DNA of 26,009 nt from CAYSPU01 sp964432995 (lineage in GTDB: Bacteria; Verrucomicrobiota; Verrucomicrobiia; Limisphaerales; JAHDYP01): the NCBI GenBank assembly GCA_964432995.1, contig CAYSPU010000055.1:1-26009 (forward strand), given 5' to 3'. The notes beneath the pieces were generated by a model. It made no database searches. It saw only the letters and a program-made list of their open reading frames with translations, and was not told where the DNA came from. Positions 14,718-22,523 of this stretch are shown here, in pieces; the first letter of the stretch is position 1, and the number at the start of each line of letters is the position of its first letter. A program made the translations under genes and the position numbers.

Positions 14718-15872
14718 TCAGTGAAGACGGTTGTGTGCTGTGGTCGGCTGATTGGTCGTGTGGGCGAATCGCGCGGGGCTGTAGGGAGCGGTCGGAATCT
14801 CGGTGGCATGTCCCTGGATCAAGTCGGCCAGCAACTGTCCGGTGCCGAGGGCGGTGGTGATACCGAGGCCTTCGTGACCGGTGGCGAACCAGACGCGGTC
14901 GTTCTCGGGGCTCGGGCCGATGATCGGGAGCTTGTCCGGAGTGGCGGGGCGGTGGCCGGCCCAACAGCGGAGAACGCTGAACTGGGTCAGCTTGGGGAGG
15001 TACTCGGCCGCGCGGCGCAGCATGCGCTCGAGCATCGGCTGTTCCACGCGAACGTCGTCGGCGCCAAACTGCCGCGACGAACCGATCAGCATCTGGCCGG
15101 TCTGGCGCGGCTGGATGTTGAACGCCACCGAGTCGGTCGAGACCGAGTGAGCGCTCTTCAGGTAGCCGAGTTCGACGATCTGGTGGTGGACAAAGCCGGG
15201 GTAACGATCGGTAACGGCCAGGTGCCCTTTGCGGCCGCGGACCGGCAAGCCGGGGGAGAGGGCGGGGGACCACGGACCCGCCGCGTTCACGCTGAGGCCG
15301 GCCGCCAGGCGACTGCCGTCGGTCAGCAGGGCGCCACCTTCCGCGAGGAGGGCTTGCACCTCCACCCCCGTCTGCACGATCGCCCCGTGCCGCTGGGCGA
15401 CGCGCAACAGGTAGCCGGCCGCGGCCGGCGGATAGAGCACGGCGTCGTCCACCACGCGCAGGCCCGCCACCACGTCGCGGCGCAGGTTCGGTTCCGCCGC
15501 GAGCACTTCGGGACCGTCCAGCACTTCGACGCGGATCTGGCGTTTGCGGCAGAACTCCTGTTTGCGTTGGACTTCGCCCTGCTCGGCGGCATCGAGGGCG
15601 ACCCAGAGCGTTCCGCAGGGGTCGAACTCGACATCGGCGGGCAGGTCCGGCGCCAACTCGCGCCAGAGGCGTCGGGAGTAGGCGGTCAACGCGAACTGGG
15701 CCTCCGAATCGTCCATGATCACGAGGTGGCCCATGCCTGCGGCGGTGGTGCCCCCGGCGATCGGGCCGCGTTCCAGAACCCGCACTTTGAGGCCGGCGCG
15801 GGCGCAGGCTGCGGCGCAAGCGGCGCCCACAATGCCCGCGCCCACGACCAGAATGTCGGCCGACGTGTTCAC
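14718..15872 (-). CDS. D-hydroxyproline dehydrogenase, FAD oxidase subunit (DadA/HcnC/LhpB-like)
   Basis: A 384-residue DAO-family flavoprotein. It begins with the FAD-binding DILVVGAGIVGAACAAACARAG (GAGIVG at 11-16), followed by GTTAAGMGHLV. The C-terminal FAD block is RCWAGHRPATPDKLPIIGPSPENDRVWFATGHEGLGITTALGTG. It is expected to oxidise cis-4-hydroxy-D-proline to delta1-pyrroline-4-hydroxy-2-carboxylate, passing electrons to the two iron-sulfur subunits. The GTG at 15870-15872 is the only start that leaves the Rossmann motif at the N-terminus. It overlaps the epimerase stop (GTGA), so the two are translationally coupled. D-amino acid dehydrogenase would be the name from sequence alone; the role comes from context. 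Confidence 0.88.
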   Translation of the reverse strand: MNTSADILVVGAGIVGAACAAACARAGLKVRVLERGPIAGGTTAAGMGHLVIMDDSEAQFALTAYSRRLWRELAPDLPADVEFDPCGTLWVALDAAEQGEVQRKQEFCRKRQIRVEVLDGPEVLAAEPNLRRDVVAGLRVVDDAVLYPPAAAGYLLRVAQRHGAIVQTGVEVQALLAEGGALLTDGSRLAAGLSVNAAGPWSPALSPGLPVRGRKGHLAVTDRYPGFVHHQIVELGYLKSAHSVSTDSVAFNIQPRQTGQMLIGSSRQFGADDVRVEQPMLERMLRRAAEYLPKLTQFSVLRCWAGHRPATPDKLPIIGPSPENDRVWFATGHEGLGITTALGTGQLLADLIQGHATEIPTAPYSPARFAHTTNQPTTAHNRLH

Positions 15873-16819
15873 GAGCGAATTCCCCAGCAGAAGGGATCGG
15901 CGGGGTCGAGCAAAAGGGTGGCTTCGGCGTTGACGAACGCGGTGCCGGTGATGACGGGGAGGATGCGTTGCGCGTCCAAACGCCGGTAACGGCCGGTGAA
16001 GGTGGTTCCCACGATGCTCTCCTGCACCCAGGGTTCGTTCTCGGCCAACTGGCCGTCGGCCGCCAGACAGGCGAGCTTGGCGCTCGTGCCCGTTCCGCAA
16101 GGCGACCGGTCGTAGGCTTTGCCCGGGCACAACACGAAATTCCGCGCGCGCGCCTCGGATCGCGCGGGAGGACCGAAGAGCTCGACGTGATCGACTTCGG
16201 GGAATCCCCGCGTGTTGACGGCCTGGCGCACGCGCCAGGAGTAGTCGGTGAGCCGGTCCACCTGTCCCGGCCCGAGCGCGCCGGGCGGCGCTTTGCTCAG
16301 GAAGAACCAGTTGCCCCCCCAGGCGATGTCCCCGGTAACCAAACCGATCTCCGGGACTTCGACCGTGAGCCCCTGCCGCGCGCGGTAGCTGGGAACGTTG
16401 GCCACCGAGACGGAGCCGTCCGCATGCAGCGTGGCCGTGACGACGCCGACAGGCGTTTCCAGGCGATGGTCGCCCGGCTGCAAGCGACCGAGGTGCGCAA
16501 GTGCCGCCACCAGGCCGATCGTGCCGTGGCCGCACATGCCGAGATACCCCACGTTGTTGAAGAAGATCACCCCGGCGGCGCAGGCAGGATCCACCGGCTC
16601 GCAGAGGAGTGCCCCGACCATCACATCCGAACCGCGCGGTTCCATCGCGATGGCCGACCGAAAGGCGTCATGCTCCCGCCGGAACCGCGCCCGGCGCTCC
16701 GCCAGTGTCCCCCGGCCCAGGTCGGGTCCGCCGTCGACGACCACGCGTGTGGGTTCCCCGGCGGTGTGGGTGTCCACCACGGTGATCCGCCGCAGGGTAT
16801 CGGACTTCATGTTCGCCAT
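15869..16819 (-). CDS. 4-hydroxyproline 2-epimerase (proline racemase family)
   Basis: A 316-residue proline-racemase-fold enzyme. Both catalytic cysteines are present: Cys96 in MCGHGT and Cys241 in SPCGTGTSA. This supports a racemase/epimerase rather than the trans-3-hydroxyproline dehydratases, which have threonine at the second site. The N-terminal VVDTHTAGEPTRVV is typical. The expected reaction is trans-4-hydroxy-L-proline to cis-4-hydroxy-D-proline, the first step of the pathway encoded downstream. The start is ATG 16819 or the nearby ATG 16810 (MKSDTLRR); neither has a clear ribosome binding site, and the frame open to 16939 would overlap the regulator gene. It is the first gene of the operon, 118 bp from the divergent regulator. 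Confidence 0.93.
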   Translation of the reverse strand: MANMKSDTLRRITVVDTHTAGEPTRVVVDGGPDLGRGTLAERRARFRREHDAFRSAIAMEPRGSDVMVGALLCEPVDPACAAGVIFFNNVGYLGMCGHGTIGLVAALAHLGRLQPGDHRLETPVGVVTATLHADGSVSVANVPSYRARQGLTVEVPEIGLVTGDIAWGGNWFFLSKAPPGALGPGQVDRLTDYSWRVRQAVNTRGFPEVDHVELFGPPARSEARARNFVLCPGKAYDRSPCGTGTSAKLACLAADGQLAENEPWVQESIVGTTFTGRYRRLDAQRILPVITGTAFVNAEATLLLDPADPFCWGIRS

Positions 16820-16937
16820 GCTGATCAGCGGCCGGATGATTGTCTTGTCCTCGCGCCCAGTGTGCGCTTTGATTTCGGCACAACGGGACCCATCGGAAGA
16901 GGGCAACCCGAGCGCGGAGAGACCGGAGCGGTCAGTC
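16820..16937. promoter_or_regulatory. Divergent promoter region, hydroxyproline operon / AraC regulator
   Basis: 118 bp between the divergent start codons of the epimerase and the PAS-AraC regulator. By position it must hold the operon promoter and most likely the regulator's binding sites. I could not find a convincing pair of -35/-10 boxes or a clear repeat. Confidence 0.5.
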
Positions 16938-17786
16938 ATGAAGGCGAAGGCGGCACGTCAGCGGAGGTCGGCAACGGCCGGACACCGGCCGGGCTGGCGC
17001 CGGGAGGGAACAGCCTGGCGGACCGCGCTGTTCGCCGAACTGGAAGAGCCCTTCACCGCCGAAGCCCTGTTCGATTGTCTGACGGACGTCGTGTTCTTCA
17101 TCAAGAACGCCCGAGGCGAATACGTGGTGGTGAACCGGGAACTGGTCGAACGGTGCGGGCGCCGCGAGAAGAACGAGCTGATCGGCCGCCGTGCCGATGA
17201 GGTGTTCCCGCCGCCGCTCGGTTCGAGCTACCGGGCGCAGGACGAAGCCTTGTTGCGGAGCGGGGAACCGATTCTGAACCAGTTGGAGCTCCAGCTCAAT
17301 CACTCCGGGGGAACCTGTTGGTGTCTGACCAACAAATTGCCGCTCCGCGGACGCCAAGGCCAGGTCGTGGGACTGGTCGGAATCTCCCGCGACCTCCAGG
17401 TCCCCAACGAGCGCGAGGCGGACTTCGCCCAGGTCGCCCAGGCCGTCCGGCACATCCAGACCCACATGGACCAACCGCTCACCGTCTCCGACCTGGCAGC
17501 GGTAGCCGGTCTCTCTCCCTACCAGCTCGACCAGCGCATCCGGCGCATCTTCCACCTCACCGTCGGCCAGTTCCTCCACAAAGTGCGCATGGACGTCGCC
17601 GTGCGCCGCCTCCGGGAGACCAATACCCCGGTCGCCATGATTGCCCTCGACTGCGGGTATTCCGACCAGAGCGCCTTCACGCGGCAGTTCCGCCAGACCG
17701 TCGGTCTCTCCCCGACCGAGTTTCGCCGGGCGGCGCGGATGACCGCGGATGCGGCGTCTTCAGCAAACCGCGGATGGCGCGGATGA
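16938..17786 (+). CDS. PAS-domain AraC-family transcriptional regulator
   Basis: A 282-residue regulator with a PAS domain at about 40-155 (LFDCLTDVVFFIKNARGEYVVVNRELV, then VVGLVGISRDL). An AraC/XylS DNA-binding domain follows at about 165-268 (LTVSDLAAVAGLSPYQLDQRIRRIFHLTVGQFLHKVRMDVAVRRL, then IALDCGYSDQSAFTRQFRQTVGLSPTEFRR). It probably senses a small molecule through the PAS domain and activates the divergent hydroxyproline operon; this is inferred from gene order. The ATG at 16938 lies just before the N-terminal Arg/Lys-rich stretch; upstream codons are antisense to the epimerase. The last ~20 residues are read from a CGCGGATG short repeat and are probably not functional. Confidence 0.9.
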   Translation: MKAKAARQRRSATAGHRPGWRREGTAWRTALFAELEEPFTAEALFDCLTDVVFFIKNARGEYVVVNRELVERCGRREKNELIGRRADEVFPPPLGSSYRAQDEALLRSGEPILNQLELQLNHSGGTCWCLTNKLPLRGRQGQVVGLVGISRDLQVPNEREADFAQVAQAVRHIQTHMDQPLTVSDLAAVAGLSPYQLDQRIRRIFHLTVGQFLHKVRMDVAVRRLRETNTPVAMIALDCGYSDQSAFTRQFRQTVGLSPTEFRRAARMTADAASSANRGWRG

Positions 17787-18160
17787 ACGCGGATCACGCC
17801 GCCGCAGCAGAGGGGAGAGAGGAACGGGGCCGGTGCACGGTTGAGGGGCATTGCTTCGTGGTCCTTCGGTGGGCTCGCGCCAGAGCGGAAGCCCTTGGCC
17901 GTCTTTCATGGCGCGATCATTCCAGAGTCCGTCCAACAGAGGCCAGAACTGCACTTCGTACAGTGCGGCGGTTCCTCGTCTCCGTTGAAGAGCCGGCGCA
18001 CAATGTCGGCCGAATCCGCGACCATCCGCGAAATCCGCGGTTCAAACCCGATTGCACAAACCCCCATCGGTGGCTTTTGGATCCGCGGTTGCCGGCGCCG
18101 CTTTCGCGTTGCGGCCGGCCGGAATTGCTGGCACCGTCCGCGCAAACCCCATCCAGCACT
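17787..18160. other. Intergenic region with short repeats
   Basis: 374 bp between the regulator and the kinase gene. It holds the tail of a CGCGGATGAACGCGGAT tract (to about 17797), an inverted repeat GCACT-TCGTAC-AGTGC at 17951-17966, and a tract of ATCCGCG units at 18016-18044. No gene is supported. The kinase promoter should lie here. Confidence 0.5.
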
Positions 18161-19435
18161 ATGCCGATGTACCAAGAGCAGCACCTGCAGGAGATCTCGA
18201 AGCAATTCCAGATCTATGGCGACATCCTCTACGCGGAGCCGTGCAAGGTCGGCCACATCAACGAGACCTACATGGCCACCTATAACCAGGGGGGAACCCT
18301 GGCGCGCTACATCCATCAGAAGGTCAACCAAACCGTCTTCAAGGACCCGGCGGCAGTGATGGAGAACCTCGTGCGCGTGACGTCCCACCTGCGGAAGCGG
18401 TTGATGGAAGAAAACGCCCGCGACGTGACTCGCAAGGCGTTGACGCTGATCCCGGCCCGGAACGGCGACTCCTGCTACCGCGATCCGGCCGGGGAATACT
18501 GGCGGACGTTCGTGTTTGTCGAACGGGCGCAGACGTTCGAGTCCGTGCAGAACCCGCATCAGGCCTACGAGGCCGGCCGGGCGTTCGGCCGGTTCCAGAA
18601 CCTGCTGGTGGATCTCCCGGGGAACCGGCTGCACGAGACCATCCCGCACTTCCATAACACGCGACGGCGGTTCACGGCGCTGCAGGAGGCGATCGGCCAC
18701 GATCCCTACAACCGCGTCAAGACCGCGCAGCCGGAGATCGAGTTCGCGAAGCAACAGGAAGGAATGGTGGACCTGCTCTTGAACGCGCTGGCCCGGGGCG
18801 AGGTGCCCGAACGCATCGCCCACAACGACACCAAGTTCAACAACGTGATGTTGGACTGGGAAACCGGCGAGGCGCTCTGCGTGCTGGACTTGGACACCGT
18901 GATGCCGGGCCTGGTGCTCTACGACTTCGGCGACATGGTCCGCACCACCACCAGCCCGACCCTCGAGGACGAAAAAGACCTCGAGAAAGTGAAAATGGAC
19001 CTGCACATGTTCGAGGCGCTGACCCATGGCTACCTCGAGACAACGGCGCCATTCCTCACCGCGGCGGAGCGATCCTACCTCGTGCTGGCCGGCAAGTTGA
19101 TCACCTTCACCATCGGACTCCGCTTCCTCACCGACTTCCTGTCAGGCGACAAATACTTCCGGATCCATCGGCCGGAGCACAACCTGGATCGGTGCCGCAC
19201 CCAGTTCCGTCTCGTCGCCTCCATCGAGGAACAGGAAGAGGCGATGCAGAAGACCGTCGAGACCCTCTGGGACCGGGTGGCGGGCGGCCCGGCGAAGGTC
19301 ACGGCGCGGGCGCCGGCCGCAAAACCTGCAGAACCTGCGGGTGCAAAACCGGCGAAGCCGCGAGCGCCGCGTAGCTCCGCCCGCAGCACTCCGGCCCGAG
19401 CGAAAGCCGGATCGGCCGGCCGGAAAGGTCGGTGA
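18161..19435 (+). CDS. Phosphotransferase (APH superfamily), N-acetylhexosamine 1-kinase-like
   Basis: A 424-residue kinase of the aminoglycoside-phosphotransferase superfamily resembling NahK, which phosphorylates GlcNAc/GalNAc at C1 in the cytoplasm. Shared blocks are GHINETYMATY (31-41), the FQNLLVDLPGNRLHETIPHFHNT region (145-167), PEIEF (191-195), the catalytic loop HNDTKFNNVMLD (Asp223), the metal-binding LDLDTVMPGLVLYDFGD (Asp245 by alignment) and RPEHNLDRCRTQ (337-348). ATG 18161 (or 18167) is the family start. Residues from about 375 form a low-complexity Ala/Lys/Pro/Arg tail absent from NahK. The final ~45 codons run antisense through the 3' end of the phosphatase gene. The fold is sure, the exact sugar is not. 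Confidence 0.82.
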   Translation: MPMYQEQHLQEISKQFQIYGDILYAEPCKVGHINETYMATYNQGGTLARYIHQKVNQTVFKDPAAVMENLVRVTSHLRKRLMEENARDVTRKALTLIPARNGDSCYRDPAGEYWRTFVFVERAQTFESVQNPHQAYEAGRAFGRFQNLLVDLPGNRLHETIPHFHNTRRRFTALQEAIGHDPYNRVKTAQPEIEFAKQQEGMVDLLLNALARGEVPERIAHNDTKFNNVMLDWETGEALCVLDLDTVMPGLVLYDFGDMVRTTTSPTLEDEKDLEKVKMDLHMFEALTHGYLETTAPFLTAAERSYLVLAGKLITFTIGLRFLTDFLSGDKYFRIHRPEHNLDRCRTQFRLVASIEEQEEAMQKTVETLWDRVAGGPAKVTARAPAAKPAEPAGAKPAKPRAPRSSARSTPARAKAGSAGRKGR

Positions 19436-20099
19436 CCACCGCGCCCGACTCCGGCAGGAGCAAGCTCGGCGCGGCGACGTCCCAGAGCTTCATCTCGTAG
19501 TTCACCCAGGCGCCGAACCGCCCGTCGATGGTATAGGCCACGTCCACGAGGCTGTTCGTGGCGCGCACGTTGCGCACCTTCTGCACCAGAAAGCCCAGCG
19601 CGGCCGCTTGCCGCCGGGCCCCCTCGTCGCGGGCGTTGGCGTCCATGCCATATCCACACAGGATGTTGCCGATGCTGGTTTCCGGGGTGACGCGGACCGG
19701 TTGTTCGTTCCGGGTGACGCCGCTCCCCCGGGAGGCGAAGTAGAGAAGGTCGTCCGCCGGCAGATACATTCCCGCCACGACCGGCTCGTCCCGTTCCAGC
19801 ACGGTGATCATTACCCCAAACCACGGAATCCCCGCCGCAAAATTCGACGTGCCGTCCAGCGGATCCACCACCCAGGTGAACGCCGAGCCGCGGTCCTGCA
19901 ACCCCGTCTCCTCGCCCACCAGGTTGTGCTCGGGATACCGCGCCCGGATCCGGCCGAAGATCAACGCTTCCGACGCGAGATCGGCTTCCGTGACCACGCT
20001 GCTCCGGTTCTCCTTGAGGCGAATGCCGCGAACCTTGCCGAAGTGCTCGAGCAAAAGCCGTCCGGCCGCAGTGAGACAGTCGACAAGGGTCTCTTTCAT
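19299..20099 (-). CDS. Inositol monophosphatase family protein
   Basis: A 266-residue magnesium-dependent phosphatase of the IMPase/FBPase/CysQ family. Metal-site motifs are GEET (62-65), WVVDPLDGTSNF (Asp79, Asp82) and LWDVAAPSLLLPESGAVVTD (Asp207). The ending AALAASPVLHPQVLQVL is the normal family C-terminus, so the full length is genuine. Substrates in the family include inositol phosphates, PAP and sugar phosphates; nothing here decides. The ATG at 20097-20099 gives the usual start MKETLVDCLTAAG. The gene converges on the kinase gene with a 137-bp coding overlap. Its neighbour suggests a role in sugar-phosphate turnover, but the opposite orientation argues against an operon. Confidence 0.92.
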   Translation of the reverse strand: MKETLVDCLTAAGRLLLEHFGKVRGIRLKENRSSVVTEADLASEALIFGRIRARYPEHNLVGEETGLQDRGSAFTWVVDPLDGTSNFAAGIPWFGVMITVLERDEPVVAGMYLPADDLLYFASRGSGVTRNEQPVRVTPETSIGNILCGYGMDANARDEGARRQAAALGFLVQKVRNVRATNSLVDVAYTIDGRFGAWVNYEMKLWDVAAPSLLLPESGAVVTDLSGRPIRLSLGPECCGRSYAALAASPVLHPQVLQVLRPAPAP

Positions 20100-20238
20100 G
20101 GCGTCGCGATCGGAGCCGATCCGCTGCTGTGCAGTTGGCCTCTCGACCGGCCGGAAGTCAACGCGACAGTTACGCTACTGGACGCTGCCCCCACTCCCTC
20201 ATGTGGGCGGGGGAGATGCACGGCGCATCGTCCCGCCG

Positions 20239-21741
20239 TTAAGGCGAGCGGATGCGGTAGAAACGGGTCGGGAAACTCGCCCACTGGGGATCGCTGAAGT
20301 ATGACGATCCTGCCGCAAGCGTGTTCGTAGATACTGCGGACCACGAAGGACCGGTCAAGGAAGTGGAGGCTTCCACCACGACGACCTGGTCGCTCGCCCA
20401 GGTGATGGTGAATCCATATTGGTTCTCTCGGACACCGAAGCTGACGTCATCCGTCAGCACCTGGGGTTGCCAGACTGCGGTCGGACGTCCGCCAAAGGTC
20501 GCGCCCCACTCCACGGCTCCCGGCAAGTAGTAGACAGTCGCCTGGTACGCGGCGCTGAAGACGTCCACACCAACGCTGGGGGCCTGACCTTCGAAACAAA
20601 CGCTGGTGAGGCCGGTGCAGCCATAGAACGCCCCGTTCCCGATGCTGGTGACGGCGTCCGGGATCACGACGCGAGTCAGGCTGGTGCAGCCGGAGAAGGC
20701 CCCCTTTCCGATGCTGAGGACGCCATCAGGGATGACGTAAACACCTGTCCAACCTCCAGGACATCGGAGGAGCGTGGTCCGGCTCTTGTCGAAGAGCACG
20801 CCGTCCTGGCTGCTAAAGGTCTCATTCAGCGGGTCCACCTCGAATGCGGTCGAGGCAGAGATCGCCCACTCGCTGATGCTGTTGACGCTGGCGGGGATGA
20901 AAAGAGTGGTCAGGCTTGCGTCAAAGAGCGCGTAGTCCTCAATGCTGGTGACAGTGTTTGGAATCGTGACGTTGGTCAAACCAGCGCACCAGGAGAACGC
21001 CCCGCTCCCGATGCGGACGACGCCGTCAGGAATGACGTAGGCACCTGTCTTGCCCTCAGGACATCGGAGGAGCGTGGTCTGGCTCTTGTCGAATAGGACA
21101 CCGTCCAAGCTGCTGAAAGTCTCGTTCGACGGGTCCACGTCGAAGGCGGTCAGGCTGGAGCAACCGTCGAAGGCCCACTCGCCGATGCTGTTGACGCCGG
21201 CGGGGAGGGCCAAGCTGGTCAGGCTGCTGCACCAAAAGAAGGCAAACCCCCCGATGGCGGTAACGCTGTCGGGGATGGTCACGCTGGTCAGGTTGCTGCA
21301 GCCACTGAAGGTCCAGTCACGGATACAGGTCACCGGCAAACCGTCGATGGTGTCGGGAATCGTAACCGCTCCGCCGGGACCATAGTAGCGCCCGATGGTG
21401 ATGACCGCGCCGTCGCTCGTATAGCCGAAATCGGCGAATAGCTGCGCCTGCCCGCGGACCGCCAGACTCAGGAACAGGAGCAGCGGTAGAATCCGGCCTT
21501 TCCATGAACCGTGAGGTAGGGCGACCTCTCCGAGGGCGCCGCAAACGACAGCCTCCGGACTCTTTGTTTCCGGCGCGATGCGCAGACCTGCTCGCGAGTT
21601 CTTCTCGGAGCCGCGCCCTACCTTCCATAGGTTCGTGGACTCAATGCGCATCCCGTCGGCGGATGCCACTGCTTCCCATGAGTTCTTCTCCGGGTTCGCG
21701 GGGAGCTTGGCGATGGATGTGGCAGAGCGTGGTTGTTGCAT
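20239..21741 (-). CDS. Secreted BspA-like leucine-rich-repeat protein
   Basis: A 500-residue protein with a hydrophobic export segment at residues 82-95 (ILPLLLFLSLAVRGQAQ). About eight LRR_5 (BspA-type) repeats follow, such as GAFSWCAGLTNVTIPNTVTSI. They are interrupted by two near-identical inserts of the type SLDGVLFDKSQTTLLRCPEGKTGAYVIPDGV. A C-terminal domain ends in PQWASFPTRFYRIRSP, the style of many verrucomicrobial secreted proteins. It is probably a surface or binding protein. The ATG at 21739-21741 follows an excellent ribosome binding site (AAAGGAG, 8 bp away) and a promoter. However, this leaves about 80 residues ahead of the signal segment, and residues ~41-76 are encoded by dispersed repeat element A. 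The native start of the signal peptide may have been lost. Confidence 0.8.
   Translation of the reverse strand: MQQPRSATSIAKLPANPEKNSWEAVASADGMRIESTNLWKVGRGSEKNSRAGLRIAPETKSPEAVVCGALGEVALPHGSWKGRILPLLLFLSLAVRGQAQLFADFGYTSDGAVITIGRYYGPGGAVTIPDTIDGLPVTCIRDWTFSGCSNLTSVTIPDSVTAIGGFAFFWCSSLTSLALPAGVNSIGEWAFDGCSSLTAFDVDPSNETFSSLDGVLFDKSQTTLLRCPEGKTGAYVIPDGVVRIGSGAFSWCAGLTNVTIPNTVTSIEDYALFDASLTTLFIPASVNSISEWAISASTAFEVDPLNETFSSQDGVLFDKSRTTLLRCPGGWTGVYVIPDGVLSIGKGAFSGCTSLTRVVIPDAVTSIGNGAFYGCTGLTSVCFEGQAPSVGVDVFSAAYQATVYYLPGAVEWGATFGGRPTAVWQPQVLTDDVSFGVRENQYGFTITWASDQVVVVEASTSLTGPSWSAVSTNTLAAGSSYFSDPQWASFPTRFYRIRSP
21515..21622 (-). repeat. Dispersed palindromic element A, copy 4 (inside a CDS)
   Basis: On the minus strand it begins GGTAGGGCGCGGCTCCGAG and ends CTCGGAGAGGTCGCCCTACC. 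It matches 7143-7257 over most of its length in inverted orientation. It is followed by ATGGAAAGGCCGGA, the tail of motif B at 5262-5275, with the motif B core missing. It is in frame with the leucine-rich-repeat gene. Confidence 0.75.
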
Positions 21742-21829
21742 GGCAGTTCTCCTTTCGGTTCCTGCTACGGCGCCTGGGGAGGAAGACCGAGGGCGCTGAC
21801 CGCGCGTAGCATTCCGGCTTGGTTGCCGA

Positions 21830-21858
21830 AAGATAACGCGCGGAGGTGTCTGCGTCAA
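21830..21858 (-). promoter_or_regulatory. Sigma70-type promoter of the leucine-rich-repeat gene
   Basis: On the minus strand there is TTGACG (21853-21858), a 17-bp spacer and TATCTT (21830-21835). Transcription would start near 21823, about 80 bp before the ATG at 21741, with AAAGGAG just ahead of that ATG. Confidence 0.55.
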
Positions 21859-21895
21859 ATCCCAGGTTTCAGTTCCTCGGTCCTCCTGGGCGGGC

Positions 21896-22306
21896 TCATT
21901 CGTCCGACACCCGCTGGTCCAGAAACTCGAGCAACTGCCGGGGCGAGAGGATGGGGATGTTGCCGTATTCCCTGAGCACGAGGAGGTCCGCGTCACCGGT
22001 CACAATGGCCGTGGCGCGGGCGGCAACGGCGGTGGCGAGCACCACGTCATCGTCCGGATCCCGGCATACCGGAACAGCCAAGGGTACCGGCTCAACCAGG
22101 GTGACTTGACGGCGGAGTGCGGCGAGAAAGCGCGTCACCGCCGGGGTTGGATGCAGCTTCCGCGAGAGAATCTCTTCGAGTTCGAGCAGCAAGGGCTCAC
22201 AAGTGGCCAAGGCCTTGGCACGGATGACCCGGCGAAACAACTCCCTGCACAGACCATCGGCGACCAGCGCGGCGAACAGGACGTTGGTGTCGAGAACGAC
22301 CTTCAC
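21896..22306 (-). CDS. PIN-domain toxin (COG1569-type) of a toxin-antitoxin pair
   Basis: A 136-residue PIN-domain ribonuclease. The acidic site is visible: VVLDTNVLFAAL (Asp6), the LELEEILSRKL region (Glu), CRDPDDDVVLATAV and TGDADLL. This pattern is that of the 'putative toxin-antitoxin system toxin component, PIN family'. Such toxins cut RNA and are blocked by the partner antitoxin. The GTG at 22304-22306 overlaps the stop of the upstream ribbon-helix-helix gene (GTGA), so the two are translationally coupled, the usual antitoxin-first order. The length is normal for the family and no key residue is missing. Confidence 0.88.
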   Translation of the reverse strand: MKVVLDTNVLFAALVADGLCRELFRRVIRAKALATCEPLLLELEEILSRKLHPTPAVTRFLAALRRQVTLVEPVPLAVPVCRDPDDDVVLATAVAARATAIVTGDADLLVLREYGNIPILSPRQLLEFLDQRVSDE

Positions 22307-22521
22307 GGGGCGAACCGGAACGCGTCTTCGTCCGTGTAGATGCCGAGTTTCCGCGCTTGGGGCACAAGGTCGGCCCGGGCCGCCTCGAAATCGTCCAGGA
22401 GCTGCTCGTTGGCCAGCGCGTCCCGGACGTACTGACTCAGCGTAAGCCGCCGGGCGCGCGCTGCTGCCTCCAGCCGTCGGCGGGTGCCCTTGGGGACACG
22501 GATCGTGAGGATTTCTTCCAT
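22303..22521 (-). CDS. Ribbon-helix-helix antitoxin
   Basis: A 72-residue protein whose first 45 residues look like a ribbon-helix-helix DNA-binding domain (EEILTIRVPKGTRRRLEAAARARRLTLSQYVRDALANE). An acidic-hydrophobic C-terminal tail follows (LLDDFEAARADLVPQARKLG), suited to binding the PIN toxin. The ATG at 22519-22521 fits the domain start; the much longer frame upstream is antisense to the second toxin gene and is not protein-like. The gene overlaps the toxin start by 3 bp (GTGA). Palindromes immediately upstream of its start could be its own operator. Confidence 0.85.
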   Translation of the reverse strand: MEEILTIRVPKGTRRRLEAAARARRLTLSQYVRDALANEQLLDDFEAARADLVPQARKLGIYTDEDAFRFAP

Positions 22522-22523
22522 GT

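Noticed and set aside
13944..15872. Hydrogen cyanide synthase (HcnABC) or opine oxidase
   Set aside because: The three subunits look similar, but the flanking epimerase, DapA-family deaminase and aldehyde dehydrogenase fit hydroxyproline breakdown and nothing fits cyanide or opine metabolism.
14466..15989. 507-codon plus-strand frame opposite the FAD oxidase subunit
   Set aside because: Antisense shadow of a recognised flavoprotein; no family features.
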